Positions 51,837 through 60,904 of a stretch of DNA of 64,000 nt are shown one piece after another. The stretch is from Actinomadura rayongensis (lineage in GTDB: Bacteria; Actinomycetota; Actinomycetes; Streptosporangiales; Streptosporangiaceae). Both the position numbers and the translations under genes were made by a program. The notes beneath the pieces were generated by a model, which did not search any database, was not told the DNA's origin, and saw only the letters and a program-made list of their open reading frames with translations. Numbering within the stretch: position 1 is the stretch's first letter; every line of letters begins with the position of its first letter. The stretch is taken from NCBI RefSeq assembly GCF_009831215.1, contig NZ_WUTW01000002.1, forward strand, positions 434,001 to 498,000, given 5' to 3'.

Positions 51837-54317
51837 ATGCCGTCGCCGGTCAAGGACCAGGAGATCGCCGCCGAGCAGCGGTACGTCGACCAGGCGTACG
51901 CGCGGCTTGAGGAGATGCGCGCCGAGGCGCAGGCCCTGCTGCGGGAGGGCTACCGGCAGTCGCTGGCCGGCACCAAGGGCTCCCTGGTGGACCGGGACGC
52001 GATGGTCCACCAGGCCGCGCTGCGCGCCCAGGCCCTCGACATCGCCGACGACGGCCTCGTCTTCGGCCGCCTCGACCTTGCCGGCACCCGACCGACCGCA
52101 TCTCCCCGACCAACCGACCCCGACCAACCAACCGGCCCCGACCGACCTCTCGGCCCGGAAGAAGGCGCGGTCCGGATCGAGAACGGGCGCGAGGTTCGCT
52201 ACATCGGGCGGATCGGCGTCCGGACGGGCGAGCACGACTCCCTCGTCATCGACTGGCGCGCCCCCGCCGCCGAGGACTTCTACCGCGCCACCCCCGAGGA
52301 CCCGCGCGGCGTGATCCGGCGGCGCGTCCTGCACTCGCGCGGCCACAGCGTCGTCGACCTGGAGGACGACCTCCTCGACCCCGACGCCGCCGACGGCCTG
52401 ACGATCGTCGGCGACGGCGCGTTCCTGGCGTCGCTGGCCCGCACCCGCGAGGGCGCGATGCGCGACATCGTCGCGACGATCCAGCGCGAGCAGGACGAGG
52501 TCATCCGCGCCCCCGCCGACGGGACCGTGCTCGTCCGGGGTGCCCCCGGCACCGGGAAGACGGCCGTCGCGCTGCACCGCGTCGCCTACCTGCTGTTCCG
52601 GCACCGCCGGCGGTTCGGGTCGCGGGGCGTGCTCGTCGTCGGCCCGAACCGCCGGTTCACCGCCTACATCGAGCGCGTGCTGCCGTCGCTCGGCGAGGGC
52701 TCGGCGTCGCTGCGATCCCTCGGCGACCTCGTCCCCGGCGTCACCGCGACCGTGCACGACACCCCCGAGCTCGCCCGCCTGAAGGGCGCCGAGACCATGA
52801 TCCCGGTGCTGCGCCGCGCGGTCGCGGACCCGGCGCCGGACGCCCCCGGCGAGCTGCGCGTCGTCTACCGGGGCATCGTCGTCGCGCTGGACCGCGCCCG
52901 GCTCGACCGGCTCCGCGCCGACCTGCACCGCCGCAACCGGGGCGCGGTGAACGGCGCGCGCGGACGGGTCGCGGGCGCGCTGCTGGACGCGCTGTGGCAG
53001 GTGTTCTGCGACGCCGGGGGCCGCAGCGCCGCCGAGGAGGCCGCGCAGGAGGACGGCTCGGCGGTGTGGGGGGCGCTGCTCGCCGCCGAGGGCCTCGGGG
53101 AGATCGACGCGCCGTCCGACCGGGGCGGCGCGCGGCCCGCCGCCGGGAGCCGCGCCGACTTCGACGCGCGCGTCCGGGGGCAGCGGGCGTTCACCGACTT
53201 CCTCGTCGCGTGGTGGCCGATCCGGCGGCCGGTGGACGTCCTCGCCGCGCTGGGCGACGCCGACCGGCTGCGCCGTGTGGCGGGTCGCGAGGTGGAGCGT
53301 TCGATCGTCGCGCCGCTCGCCGCGTCGTGGGCGGACCTTCCCGGCCGCGCGAGCTACCAGGACGTCGCGCTGCTGGACGAGCTGGACGCGCTGCTCGGCC
53401 CGCCGCCCCGTCCCGCCCGCCGTCCGGCCGACGAGGACGACCCGTTCGTCGTGGACGGCGTCAACATCCTCACCGGCCAGGAGGTCGCCGCCGAGGACGA
53501 CGCCGACCCCGACTTCCGCGAGGTCACCAGCTCGATCGAGCGGCTGGAACGCGCCCGCCGGGTGGACGACGGCGTGGTCGAGGAACGTCCCGAGTACGGT
53601 CACATCGTCGTGGACGAGGCGCAGGACCTGTCCCCGATGCAGTGGCGGATGCTCGGCCGCCGGGGCCGCCAGGCGAGCTGGACGGTCGTGGAGGACCCGG
53701 CGCAGTCGGCCTGGGAGGACCTGGACGCGGCCCGGCAGGCGATGGAGGCCGCGCTCGGCGGCGGCGCGACGGGCCGGGCGGGCAAGGCGCGCCGGGGCCG
53801 CAAGCCGCGCCGCGAGGAGCCCCGCCGCACCCGCCACGAGTACGAGCTGACCACGAACTACCGCAACTCGACGGAGATCGCGGCGGTGTCGGCGCGGGTG
53901 CTCGCGCTGGCGCTGCCCGAGGCCCGTCCGGCGCGGGCCGTCCGCACGTCGGGCATCGAGCCGCGGATCCGGGTCGTCCCGGCCGGGGAGCTGGCGGCGG
54001 CCGTCCGCGCGTCGGCCGAGCGGCTGCTGGACGAGGTGGACGGCACGATCGGCGTGATCGTCCCCCTGCCCGACGGCGCCGACTGGACCGACGAGGTCCG
54101 CGCCCGGCTCGCCGACGGGCTGCCCGAACGCGTCCAGGTGCTGGACGTCCTGGAGGCCAAGGGTCTGGAGTTCGACGCCGCCGTGATCGCCGCGCCGGAG
54201 ACCGTCGCCGCGCAGTCCCCGCGCGGCCTGCGCGTCCTCTACGTGGCGGTGTCACGCGCGACGCAACGGCTGGACGTCCTCACCGCCGAGGACGCCTGGG
54301 CGGACCGGCTCAGATGA
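51837..54317 (+). CDS. helD: HelD-like RNA polymerase-associated UvrD-type ATPase
   Basis: 826 residues. The N-terminal coiled coil (about 5-45, EQRYVDQAYARLEEMRAEAQ) is the arm that enters RNA polymerase in HelD proteins. Walker A is GAPGTGKTAVALHR (about 240), Walker B VVDEAQDLSPMQW, and YVAVSRATQRLDVL and ELTTNYRNS are other SF1 motifs. A Pro/Thr/Asp-rich insertion (about 84-109) follows the arm. Actinobacterial HelD removes stalled polymerase from DNA and some homologues protect against rifamycins. AAGGAG precedes the ATG. I see no rifamycin-associated palindrome upstream. It is convergent with the GT2 gene, overlapping by 8 bases. Confidence 0.9.
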   Translation: MPSPVKDQEIAAEQRYVDQAYARLEEMRAEAQALLREGYRQSLAGTKGSLVDRDAMVHQAALRAQALDIADDGLVFGRLDLAGTRPTASPRPTDPDQPTGPDRPLGPEEGAVRIENGREVRYIGRIGVRTGEHDSLVIDWRAPAAEDFYRATPEDPRGVIRRRVLHSRGHSVVDLEDDLLDPDAADGLTIVGDGAFLASLARTREGAMRDIVATIQREQDEVIRAPADGTVLVRGAPGTGKTAVALHRVAYLLFRHRRRFGSRGVLVVGPNRRFTAYIERVLPSLGEGSASLRSLGDLVPGVTATVHDTPELARLKGAETMIPVLRRAVADPAPDAPGELRVVYRGIVVALDRARLDRLRADLHRRNRGAVNGARGRVAGALLDALWQVFCDAGGRSAAEEAAQEDGSAVWGALLAAEGLGEIDAPSDRGGARPAAGSRADFDARVRGQRAFTDFLVAWWPIRRPVDVLAALGDADRLRRVAGREVERSIVAPLAASWADLPGRASYQDVALLDELDALLGPPPRPARRPADEDDPFVVDGVNILTGQEVAAEDDADPDFREVTSSIERLERARRVDDGVVEERPEYGHIVVDEAQDLSPMQWRMLGRRGRQASWTVVEDPAQSAWEDLDAARQAMEAALGGGATGRAGKARRGRKPRREEPRRTRHEYELTTNYRNSTEIAAVSARVLALALPEARPARAVRTSGIEPRIRVVPAGELAAAVRASAERLLDEVDGTIGVIVPLPDGADWTDEVRARLADGLPERVQVLDVLEAKGLEFDAAVIAAPETVAAQSPRGLRVLYVAVSRATQRLDVLTAEDAWADRLR

Positions 54318-55239
54318 TCGGGGGACGGCCGGTGCGGGTCATCCGCCAAGCCGTCTTCCACGAGATCGGCCGGCGCGGCCCGGCGGGTTTGCGCCAGCCC
54401 TCGGCGAACCCGGCGAACCACGGCTTGAGCGCGCTCGGCCGCCGCTCGCGCAGCACGGTCATCGCGATCCAGATCGCCAGATACGTCAGCGCCAGCGGCC
54501 ACGGCAGGTTGCGGCGCGCCAGCCACACCCGGTTGCGCGCGTTGTAGCGGTAGAACATCTCGTGCCGCGTCGGCAGCACGGACGGGTGGAACATCACCGC
54601 CGACGCGTCGTACACGATCCGGTAGCCCGCGTTGAGGATCTGCCAGGCGAGGTCGGTCTCCTCGTGGGCGTAGAAGAAGTCCTCCGGGAGGCCGCCGCCC
54701 GCGTCGAACGCCGTCCGGCGGACCGCGCACGCGCCGCCGAGGAACGTCGTCGCCGCCGAGGACCGCTCGGGGTCCCCCGCCCGCAGCCGAGGGACGTGCC
54801 GCCGCTCGCCCCGGCCGCCCTCGGGGTCGCGGACGCGGAACGACACGACGCCGAGCGTCGGGTCGGCGGCGAACCGGTCCCGCAGGTGCGCGCCGAGCCG
54901 CGTCGACCGGTACCAGCCGTCGTCGTCCAGGAACAGCACGATGTCGCCCGACGACGCCTCGACGCCCCGGTTGCGGCCCGCCGGGATCCCGACGTTCTTG
55001 GGCAGCCGGACGAGCACGACCCGCTTGTCCTCGAACACCTCGTCGTCACCGGGCCGCCAGTCGCCCGGGACGCCCTGCCCGACGAGCACGACCTCGATCT
55101 CGACGTGCTCCTGCTCCAGGGCGCTGCGCACCGCGCGCGCCAGCTCGGCGGGCCGGTTGCCCATCGTCAGCACGACCACGCTCAACAGGCCGCTCGCACG
55201 GTCCGGGGGAGTGCCGATCTGGTCCTGCGGGGTCGTCAA
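54310..55239 (-). CDS. GT2-family glycosyltransferase
   Basis: 309 residues. The GT-A core has LSVVVLTMGNRPAELARAV, NVGIPAGRNRGV, IVLFLDDDGWYRS (metal-binding DDD), FLGGACAVRRTAF and FFYAHEETDLAWQILNAGY. One hydrophobic helix near 245-265 (PWPLALTYLAIWIAMTVL) associates it with the membrane. The start is TTG at 55239 with AAAGG six bases upstream. It is last in the minus-strand operon that begins with the CDP-alcohol phosphatidyltransferases, so it probably glycosylates their product. Donor unknown. Confidence 0.88.
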   Translation of the reverse strand: MTTPQDQIGTPPDRASGLLSVVVLTMGNRPAELARAVRSALEQEHVEIEVVLVGQGVPGDWRPGDDEVFEDKRVVLVRLPKNVGIPAGRNRGVEASSGDIVLFLDDDGWYRSTRLGAHLRDRFAADPTLGVVSFRVRDPEGGRGERRHVPRLRAGDPERSSAATTFLGGACAVRRTAFDAGGGLPEDFFYAHEETDLAWQILNAGYRIVYDASAVMFHPSVLPTRHEMFYRYNARNRVWLARRNLPWPLALTYLAIWIAMTVLRERRPSALKPWFAGFAEGWRKPAGPRRPISWKTAWRMTRTGRPPII

Positions 55240-55249
55240 AACGGGCCTT

Positions 55250-56101
55250 TCAGTTCAATCTCCGGGAGGCGAGAATGCTGACGAGGTGCAACAGCGTCTG
55301 CAGGACCGCGACCACTGCGACGACCACGGCGAGGACCCGCATCGCGGCCGGGGTGTCGGTGCCGAGCAGGACGTCCAGGACGGCCGCCGCGAGGATCAGC
55401 AGCGACAGCTCGACCGCGCCGATGATGCGGTGGAACTTCAGCATCGACGCGGCCTGGCGGGCGAGCGCGATGCGCGTCGAGCGGGGCCGCAGCGCCCGGT
55501 CGCCGCCGGTCGGATCGGCCGGCAGCCCGGACTTGGCGCGCGCGACCACGACGTTGTCGGTCTCGGCCTTGATCAGCGCCGCGCCGAGCGCCGCGAGCAG
55601 CCCGAGTTCGACGTAGCCGCCGGTCGTCCAGTCGCCCTGGGCGGCGAACCCGAGCCCGGTGAGCAGCGCGACCTCGGACAGGTAGTGGCCGATGCGGTCG
55701 AGGAACACGCCGCCGACCGACGTCTGCCGCAGGTAGCGGGCGACCTCGCCGTCCACGCAGTCGAGCAGCAGGTAGAGCTGGATCAGGACGGCGCCGCCGA
55801 GCGCCGTCCACAGCGCCGCCGTGCCCGTGGCGGGCAGCGAGACGACGAACCCGGCGAGCACGCCGCTCACGATCATCAGGTAGGTGAGCTGGTTCGGGGA
55901 GAACCCGACGCGCAGCGCCGCCCACGCGAAGTACGGCGACAGCGCCCGCATGTAAAGGCGCCCGGCCCAGTGCTCCTCGTTGCGGCGATCCTTCAGGCCC
56001 GGCGGCTGCCCGTGCCGCCGGACGTCGGCGACCCGGGCCGTCCGGCGGGACGGCCGCGCGTCCGGCGCCGCCTCGCGGTCAGCCTCCATGCGCCTGGACA
56101 T
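55250..56101 (-). CDS. CDP-alcohol phosphatidyltransferase family protein
   Basis: 283 residues with about six transmembrane helices. The catalytic motif is present as DCVDGEVARYLRQTSVGGVF then LDRIGHYLSE, in which the last Asp of DGxxAR-x8-GxxxDxxxD is replaced by His (LDRIGH); this variant is seen in some family members. The ~45-residue N-terminal tail is Arg-rich. ATG 56101 overlaps the end of the preceding dehydrogenase gene, and ATG 56089 is an alternative. Neighbouring glycerol-1-phosphate-dehydrogenase-like and cytidylyltransferase-like genes suggest a CDP-alcohol made within the operon. Confidence 0.85.
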   Translation of the reverse strand: MSRRMEADREAAPDARPSRRTARVADVRRHGQPPGLKDRRNEEHWAGRLYMRALSPYFAWAALRVGFSPNQLTYLMIVSGVLAGFVVSLPATGTAALWTALGGAVLIQLYLLLDCVDGEVARYLRQTSVGGVFLDRIGHYLSEVALLTGLGFAAQGDWTTGGYVELGLLAALGAALIKAETDNVVVARAKSGLPADPTGGDRALRPRSTRIALARQAASMLKFHRIIGAVELSLLILAAAVLDVLLGTDTPAAMRVLAVVVAVVAVLQTLLHLVSILASRRLN

Positions 56102-57152
56102 ACTCTTCCACCGCCTTGCGCGTCGCAGCCTCGTCGAGGTCGAGATGCTCCAAGATCGTATAGCGGCCGGGGCGGGTGCGCGGAGCGTACCGGACGGCCG
56201 CCGTGAACTCCTCGGCGGTGAGGCCGACGTCCTCGGGCAGCTTCGGCAGGCCGTGCCGGTCCAGGCAGGCGACGATGTCGGCGAGACGGTCCGCGCCGTC
56301 GCCGAGGTGCGTCGCGCGCAGGTGGTAGCAGAACGCCGCGCCGATCCCCGCCAGCTCGCCGTGGTTGGCCGTGCCGGGGTAGAGCTGGTCGATCGCGTGC
56401 AGGATCTCGTGGTCGCCGCCGGACGCGGGTCGCGAGTCGCCCGCGAACGACATCGCCAGCCCCGACAGCACCAGGCCCTCGGCGAGGACGGTCAGGAACC
56501 GGTCGGAGTCGATCGTCCCGGGCTGGTGCAGCAGGGCCTCGGCGGCGGTCCGCGCGACGGTCAGCGCCATCCGGTCGATCTGCTCGCCCACGTTCTCGGA
56601 CGCGAGCAGCCAGTCCTCCACGGCGGAAAGGTTGCTGACCACGTCCCCGATCCCGGCCCGGACGAGCCGGGGCGGCGCCGCGTGGACGTAGTCGAGGTCC
56701 ACCACCATCGCGAGCGGCATGACGACACCGAACGACCCCTTGCCCTTCTCATGGGTGAGGGACGCGACCGGCGAGCAGATCCCGTCGTGCGACAGGTTCG
56801 TCGCGACCGACACCATCGGGATGCCCGACAGCGTCGCGGCGTACTTGGTGGCGTCGATGGTGCGTCCGCCGCCGATCCCGACGACGGCCTCGTACGACCC
56901 GGCGCGCAGCTTGGAGCCGAGCGCGACCGCCGCGTCGACCGTGCCGCTCTCCACCTGGAAGACCTCGCAGGCGGCCAGCGACGCGCGGACGTCGTCGGCG
57001 ATCTTCTCGCCCTGCCCAGGGCCGACCGCGATGGCGACGCGGCCCTCGGTGGCGATGCGGCGGTCGGCGAGCAGCTCGCCGAGGCCGACCACGGCGCCGC
57101 GCCGGACGTCGATGGACAGCGGCGCGGTGAGCATCCGTGTCAGCAGGGGCAT
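56079..57152 (-). CDS. glycerol-1-phosphate dehydrogenase-like (iron-containing alcohol dehydrogenase superfamily)
   Basis: 357 residues. The NAD(P) loop is GIGGGRTIDATK (92-103); NLSHDGICSP (119-128) corresponds to the substrate loop of EgsA/AraM-type G1P dehydrogenases. Candidate metal ligands are Asp170 (GIGD), His248 and His252 (DHEILHAID) and His264 (NHGE). This pattern fits G1P dehydrogenase better than alcohol or glycerol dehydrogenases, but activity on dihydroxyacetone phosphate is inference. Such an enzyme would give glycerol phosphate of archaeal stereochemistry, or act on a different keto-phosphate such as an inosose. GGGAGG precedes the ATG. It overlaps the CDP-alcohol phosphatidyltransferase. 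Confidence 0.82.
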   Translation of the reverse strand: MPLLTRMLTAPLSIDVRRGAVVGLGELLADRRIATEGRVAIAVGPGQGEKIADDVRASLAACEVFQVESGTVDAAVALGSKLRAGSYEAVVGIGGGRTIDATKYAATLSGIPMVSVATNLSHDGICSPVASLTHEKGKGSFGVVMPLAMVVDLDYVHAAPPRLVRAGIGDVVSNLSAVEDWLLASENVGEQIDRMALTVARTAAEALLHQPGTIDSDRFLTVLAEGLVLSGLAMSFAGDSRPASGGDHEILHAIDQLYPGTANHGELAGIGAAFCYHLRATHLGDGADRLADIVACLDRHGLPKLPEDVGLTAEEFTAAVRYAPRTRPGRYTILEHLDLDEAATRKAVEEYVQAHGG

Positions 57153-57231
57153 GGGCCTCCCTCTCGGCGCGCGGCCGGGAAACGTCGTCCGTGCGGTCCG
57201 GTCCGGGACGCGGCGGCGCCCCGGACGCGGG

Positions 57232-57963
57232 TCAGTAGGTCTTGGCGATCGTGCGGGCCTTCGCCAGGTCGTCGTGGTTGTCGACCTCGACCCAGGCCAC
57301 GTCCCCGATCGGCGCGACGGCGATCTTCGCGCCCCGGTCGACGTACACCTGGTAGCCGTCCTCGTAGTACTGGTCCGGGTCGGCCTCCCAGGTCGCCTTG
57401 AGGGCGTCCGCGAGGGCCTCGGCGGCGGCGGGCTCGATGAGCGTCGCGCCGATGTACTCGCCGGCGGCGTCCGCCGGGTCCATGAGCTTGGTGATGCGGC
57501 TCAGGTGGCCGGCGTCGTCGAGGATGACCTTCATCTCCTCGTCGGCGAGCTTCTTGACGTCGTCCACCGCGAGCAGGATGTCAGGGCCGCGGTTGGCGAG
57601 CAGGGTCTTCTCGACACTGACCGGGTGGACGGTGTCGCCGTTCACCATGAGGACGCCCTTTTCGAAGTGCTCCCGGGCGAGCCACATGGAGTAGGCGTTG
57701 TTCCACTCCTCGGCCTTGTCGTTGTGGACGAGCGTGATGGACACGCCGTACCGCTCCTCCAGCGCCGCCTTGCGCTCCTCGACGGCCTGCGCGCAGTAAC
57801 CGACGACGATCACGATCTCGGTGAGACCGACCGCGGACAGGTTGCCGAGGGCGATGTCGAGGATGGTGGTGTCGCCGTCCACCGGCACGAGCGCCTTCGG
57901 GAGCGTGTCGGTGTAGGGCCGTAGTCTGCGGCCGGCTCCCGCCGCCAGCACCATCCCGATCAT
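57232..57963 (-). CDS. phosphocholine cytidylyltransferase-like NTP transferase
   Basis: 243 residues. MIGMVLAAGAGRRLRPYTDTLPKALVP is the nucleotidyltransferase signature (first residues), with VGYCAQAVEERK, NNAYSMWLAREHF, VNGDTVHP (metal Asp) and WVEVDNHDDLAKA. The shape is that of LicC-type phosphocholine cytidylyltransferases and short sugar nucleotidyltransferases. In this operon it probably activates an alcohol or sugar phosphate with CTP for the adjacent CDP-alcohol phosphatidyltransferase. GGAAGGG precedes the ATG, which overlaps the DUF5941 stop (ATGA). Confidence 0.85.
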   Translation of the reverse strand: MIGMVLAAGAGRRLRPYTDTLPKALVPVDGDTTILDIALGNLSAVGLTEIVIVVGYCAQAVEERKAALEERYGVSITLVHNDKAEEWNNAYSMWLAREHFEKGVLMVNGDTVHPVSVEKTLLANRGPDILLAVDDVKKLADEEMKVILDDAGHLSRITKLMDPADAAGEYIGATLIEPAAAEALADALKATWEADPDQYYEDGYQVYVDRGAKIAVAPIGDVAWVEVDNHDDLAKARTIAKTY

Positions 57964-58568
57964 GCTTTCCCTTCCTCACGGTCGATCGTCATGCCGCCGT
58001 CCCGACCGGCCCGCGCCCAGGTGCGGACGCTCGCGGCGGCGAACACCACGCCAAGGTAGACGGCGAGGGAAGCGTACGCGAACGGAAGATGCCCGAAGAG
58101 GCCCGCGAAGGCCGCCGCGAGCATCCGGCCCTCCCAGCCGAGTCCGGCGAGGACGGCCCGCTCCGGCGTCCGGAGCCCCTGGCGGGCGCGGTACACGATG
58201 TCGTGGTGGTGGAACGCGAGCACGGCGAGCAGCACGAAGATGAACGGCGGCCGAACGCCCTGTGCGAACCCCAGGACAGCGAGGTAACCATACTCGATCG
58301 CGCGCACGATGGGCGGGACAAGCCAGTCGATGCGCCCATCATGGGCATGCCCGGCGGCCGGGCCGGTGAGCAGCAGGACGACCACGGGAGCGAACAGCGC
58401 GACCCCGTGCTCCGCGCCGATCCCGGCGGCGAGCAGCACCGCCGTCGCGGCCAGCGCGACGAGCGCGCCGGGCAGCGGCGGAATCTGACCGCGCGCCGCG
58501 CGCCCCAGCGCCCGGCAGAGCGGCCCATCATCACGCTGGCTGAGCACAGCGGACACTGCGGCGGTCAT
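57960..58568 (-). CDS. DUF5941-like membrane protein, stand-alone
   Basis: 202 residues, four or five transmembrane helices. The beginning VLSQRDDGPLCRALGRAARG and the central VLAGLGWEGRMLAAAF are the features I associate with DUF5941, which in Streptomyces relatives forms the C-terminal part of a protein with a CDP-alcohol phosphatidyltransferase domain. Here it is a separate gene, coupled by ATGA to the small ORF upstream and to the NTP transferase downstream. Function unknown; a membrane partner of the phosphatidyltransferase is likely. Confidence 0.72.
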   Translation of the reverse strand: MTAAVSAVLSQRDDGPLCRALGRAARGQIPPLPGALVALAATAVLLAAGIGAEHGVALFAPVVVLLLTGPAAGHAHDGRIDWLVPPIVRAIEYGYLAVLGFAQGVRPPFIFVLLAVLAFHHHDIVYRARQGLRTPERAVLAGLGWEGRMLAAAFAGLFGHLPFAYASLAVYLGVVFAAASVRTWARAGRDGGMTIDREEGKA

Positions 58569-58762
58569 CGCACGACCCCCGTCACGACGGCGAGCCCAGC
58601 AGAGGTCGCGGCGGACGCGGACGCGGGCGCGACGGACGCGGGCGCGACGGACGCGGAGGGCGAGGCGAGAGCCGTGGGGACGAGCGCGGGAGTGGGCGCG
58701 ACGAGCGCGACGGCGAGCGTTGCGGGAGCGGCGGGCGTGGGAGTGGGCGTGGTGGGAGTCAT
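58565..58762 (-). CDS. small Pro/Ala/Thr-rich ORF between CDP-alcohol phosphatidyltransferase and DUF5941 genes
   Basis: 65 residues, almost only Ala, Pro, Thr, Ser and Val: starts MTPTTPTPTPAAPA and ends SAGLAVVTGVVR. Its ATG overlaps the stop of the upstream gene and its stop overlaps the DUF5941 ATG (ATGA on both sides), so all three frames differ yet ribosomes can pass from one to the next. At DNA level it contains a 15-base direct repeat, GGACGCGGGCGCGAC twice near 58612-58650. It may encode a real linker-like peptide, or merely keep translation coupled where relatives have an in-frame linker. No independent ribosome site. Confidence 0.45.
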   Translation of the reverse strand: MTPTTPTPTPAAPATLAVALVAPTPALVPTALASPSASVAPASVAPASASAATSAGLAVVTGVVR

Positions 58763-60126
58763 CGGGTGGCCATTCGGGCGGTGGATGGGCGGCGGGCGGG
58801 CGAGCGGGCGAGGCGCGCGGCGAGGGCGTAGGCCGCCGCTACGGCGTTCCAGGCGACCAGTACCGCCAGGGCGCGGCGGGCGTCGGTCGCTGCTGCGAGC
58901 ATCGCTACCAGCACGAACCGCTCTCCGGACGGCAGGACGATCAGGCGCCGCAGCCAGTCGCCGCCCGGTTCGGGGACGGTCGCGTCGAACGGGTCCACGA
59001 TCGACCGCGCGCGGGGGCCGCGCGGGGCGCGCACGGCGATCAGTTCCCGGACGGCGGGCAGCACCAGGGCCGCCGCCGCGAGCCGCCACACGCCGGGGTC
59101 GGCGGCGCCGACCGCCAGGCCCGCGTAGGCGAGGGCCTCCTTGCCCCGGTCGGCCGTCGCGTCCAGCCAGGCGCCGAACGGGGTGGCGGTGCCGGTGTAG
59201 CGGGCGAGCTGGCCGTCCGCGCAGTCCAGCGTGAACGCGACGAGCAGCAGCGCGCCGCCGACGACGAGTCCGGCGCGGTCGCCGCCGGAGAACCAGAGCG
59301 CGGCGAGCGCCGCCGCGACCGCCGACAGGCCCGTGACGGCGTGCGGCGTCAGGCCCCGTCCGGCCGCCCACCGGACGAAGCGCGGGCTGAGCGCGCCGAC
59401 CGCGCGGGCGGGCAGCGACCCGTCGTCGCGGCGGACGGCGGCGGCGAGCCGGGCGGCGTCCTCGTCGGCGGCGGCGACGGCCCGCAGCGCCGCGCGCGCC
59501 GCCTCCCCGGTGCGCGGGCGCAGGCAGGGCAGCGCGCCCGCCGGGCACGCGGTCACCGGCTCCCCCGCCCGGACGAGCCCGACGAGCAGCAGCGGCACCG
59601 GGTCCTGGACGCGCAGCACACCGTCGTCCACGAGCCCCGCGATGCGGTCGGCGAGGACGGCGAGGAAGCCCGCCCGGTCGCCGGAGACGTAGAGCGCGCC
59701 GGGGAAGCCGCCGTCCGGGGCCGTCACGCGGTGCGTCGCCGAGCCCGCCGCGACCACGAGGCCCGCGTTCGTGCGGACCGGGACCGTTCCGTCGGCGGGC
59801 GGGACGGTCAGCGCGCCCGCGCCCCGCGCCGCCAGCAGCCGGGCCAGCACCTCATCACCCGTCGCGAGGTCGCCGGGCAGCACCGCGAGCCCGTCATGCG
59901 CCGTCCGCGCCAGCCGCGCGATCTCCCGCAGCACGGCGGTCTCACCGGCGCACTCGGTCACGGCCCGGCCGGCGGCGCGCAGCGCCCGCGCGACGTCCGG
60001 ACGGGCCAGGACGCGCTGGTCCGGTACGTTGAGGACGGCGAGCCTGCCGGCGAGGGCGTCCACCAGGCCGGTCAGCGCGGCCGGGTCGGCGTCCCGCGCG
60101 GTCGCGACGATCACGGCCACGGTCAT
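58759..60126 (-). CDS. nucleotidyltransferase-like/CDP-alcohol phosphatidyltransferase fusion
   Basis: 455 residues in two parts. Residues about 1-190 look like a degenerate GT-A nucleotidyltransferase (VAVIVATARDADPA start, VLPGDLATGDEVL). From about 235 a CDP-alcohol phosphatidyltransferase domain follows, with DCADGQLARYTGTATPFGAW then LDATAD, giving an intact DGxxAR-x8-GxxxDxxxD. GGAGG precedes the ATG at 60126. It is the first gene of a minus-strand operon and divergent from the IspD/TarI-like gene across 79 bases. In relatives DUF5941 is fused to its C-terminus; here it is split off. Confidence 0.83.
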   Translation of the reverse strand: MTVAVIVATARDADPAALTGLVDALAGRLAVLNVPDQRVLARPDVARALRAAGRAVTECAGETAVLREIARLARTAHDGLAVLPGDLATGDEVLARLLAARGAGALTVPPADGTVPVRTNAGLVVAAGSATHRVTAPDGGFPGALYVSGDRAGFLAVLADRIAGLVDDGVLRVQDPVPLLLVGLVRAGEPVTACPAGALPCLRPRTGEAARAALRAVAAADEDAARLAAAVRRDDGSLPARAVGALSPRFVRWAAGRGLTPHAVTGLSAVAAALAALWFSGGDRAGLVVGGALLLVAFTLDCADGQLARYTGTATPFGAWLDATADRGKEALAYAGLAVGAADPGVWRLAAAALVLPAVRELIAVRAPRGPRARSIVDPFDATVPEPGGDWLRRLIVLPSGERFVLVAMLAAATDARRALAVLVAWNAVAAAYALAARLARSPARRPSTARMATR

Positions 60127-60205
60127 CGGCGCCTCCGCCCGGCGGTCTCGTCGCACACGGATGCACAGCGTAGCGGTTCGGTCACGAGAGCCCCGGGAGA
60201 TGTCG

Positions 60206-60904
60206 ATGCGAACGGTCGCCGTGGTGCTGGCGGGCGGGATCGGGCAGCGGATGGGCGCGGGCCGTCCGAAACAGTTCCTGGAGGTCGGCGGGCGGCCCAT
60301 CCTGTCCCTCGCCGTCGCCGCGTTCGACGCCCATCCCGGCGTGGACGCGGTCGTCGTGGTCATGGCCGCCGGGCACCTGCGCGCCGCCGCCGCGCTGACC
60401 GCCCCCTACGGCAAGGTCGCCGCCGTGGTCGAGGGCGGCGACACGCGGACGGCGTCGACCGTCGCGGCGCTCACCGCGCTGGCCGACGAGCCCGCCGACG
60501 CGAAGGTCCTGTTCCACGACGCGGCCCGTCCGTTCGTGGACGCCGCCACCATCGACCGGGTGCTCGCCGCGCTGGACGACGCGGACGCCGTCGCCGTCGG
60601 CGTCCCGTCCGCCGACACGATCGTGGAGATCGCCGACGGGACGGTCGCCGCGATGCCGGCGCGGCACACGCTCGTCCGGTTCCAGACGCCGCAGGGCTTC
60701 CGGCTCGGCGTCATCCGCGCCGCCTACGACCGCGCGCTCGCCGACCCGGCGCTGCACGCCACCGACGACTGCGGCATCGTCCACCGCTACCTGCCGGACG
60801 TCCCGATCCGCGTCGTGGCGGGCGACGAGCGCAACCTCAAGGTCACCCACCCCCTCGACATCGTCATCGCCGAACACCTCGCCACCGAGACGGAGACCGT
60901 GTGA
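60206..60904 (+). CDS. IspD/TarI-family cytidylyltransferase
   Basis: 232 residues. VAVVLAGGIGQRMGAGRPKQFLEVGG is the family N-terminus, followed by VVEGGDTRTASTVAAL, LFHDAARPFVD, TPQGFRLGVI, TDDCGIVHRY and LKVTHPLDIVIAE. These motifs are shared by 2-C-methyl-erythritol-4-P cytidylyltransferase (IspD) and ribitol-5-P cytidylyltransferase (TarI). Context with CDP-alcohol phosphatidyltransferases and absence of other isoprenoid genes favours a sugar-alcohol phosphate. ATG 60206 chosen over 60200 by GGGAG spacing. The stop overlaps the GDPD start (GTGA). Confidence 0.85.
   Translation: MRTVAVVLAGGIGQRMGAGRPKQFLEVGGRPILSLAVAAFDAHPGVDAVVVVMAAGHLRAAAALTAPYGKVAAVVEGGDTRTASTVAALTALADEPADAKVLFHDAARPFVDAATIDRVLAALDDADAVAVGVPSADTIVEIADGTVAAMPARHTLVRFQTPQGFRLGVIRAAYDRALADPALHATDDCGIVHRYLPDVPIRVVAGDERNLKVTHPLDIVIAEHLATETETV

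Noticed and set aside
58763..59548. Upstream part of the open frame that contains the 65-codon mini-ORF
   Set aside because: It is an Arg/Gly-rich shadow of the CDP-alcohol phosphatidyltransferase gene; only the part after the ATG at 58762 lies outside that gene.
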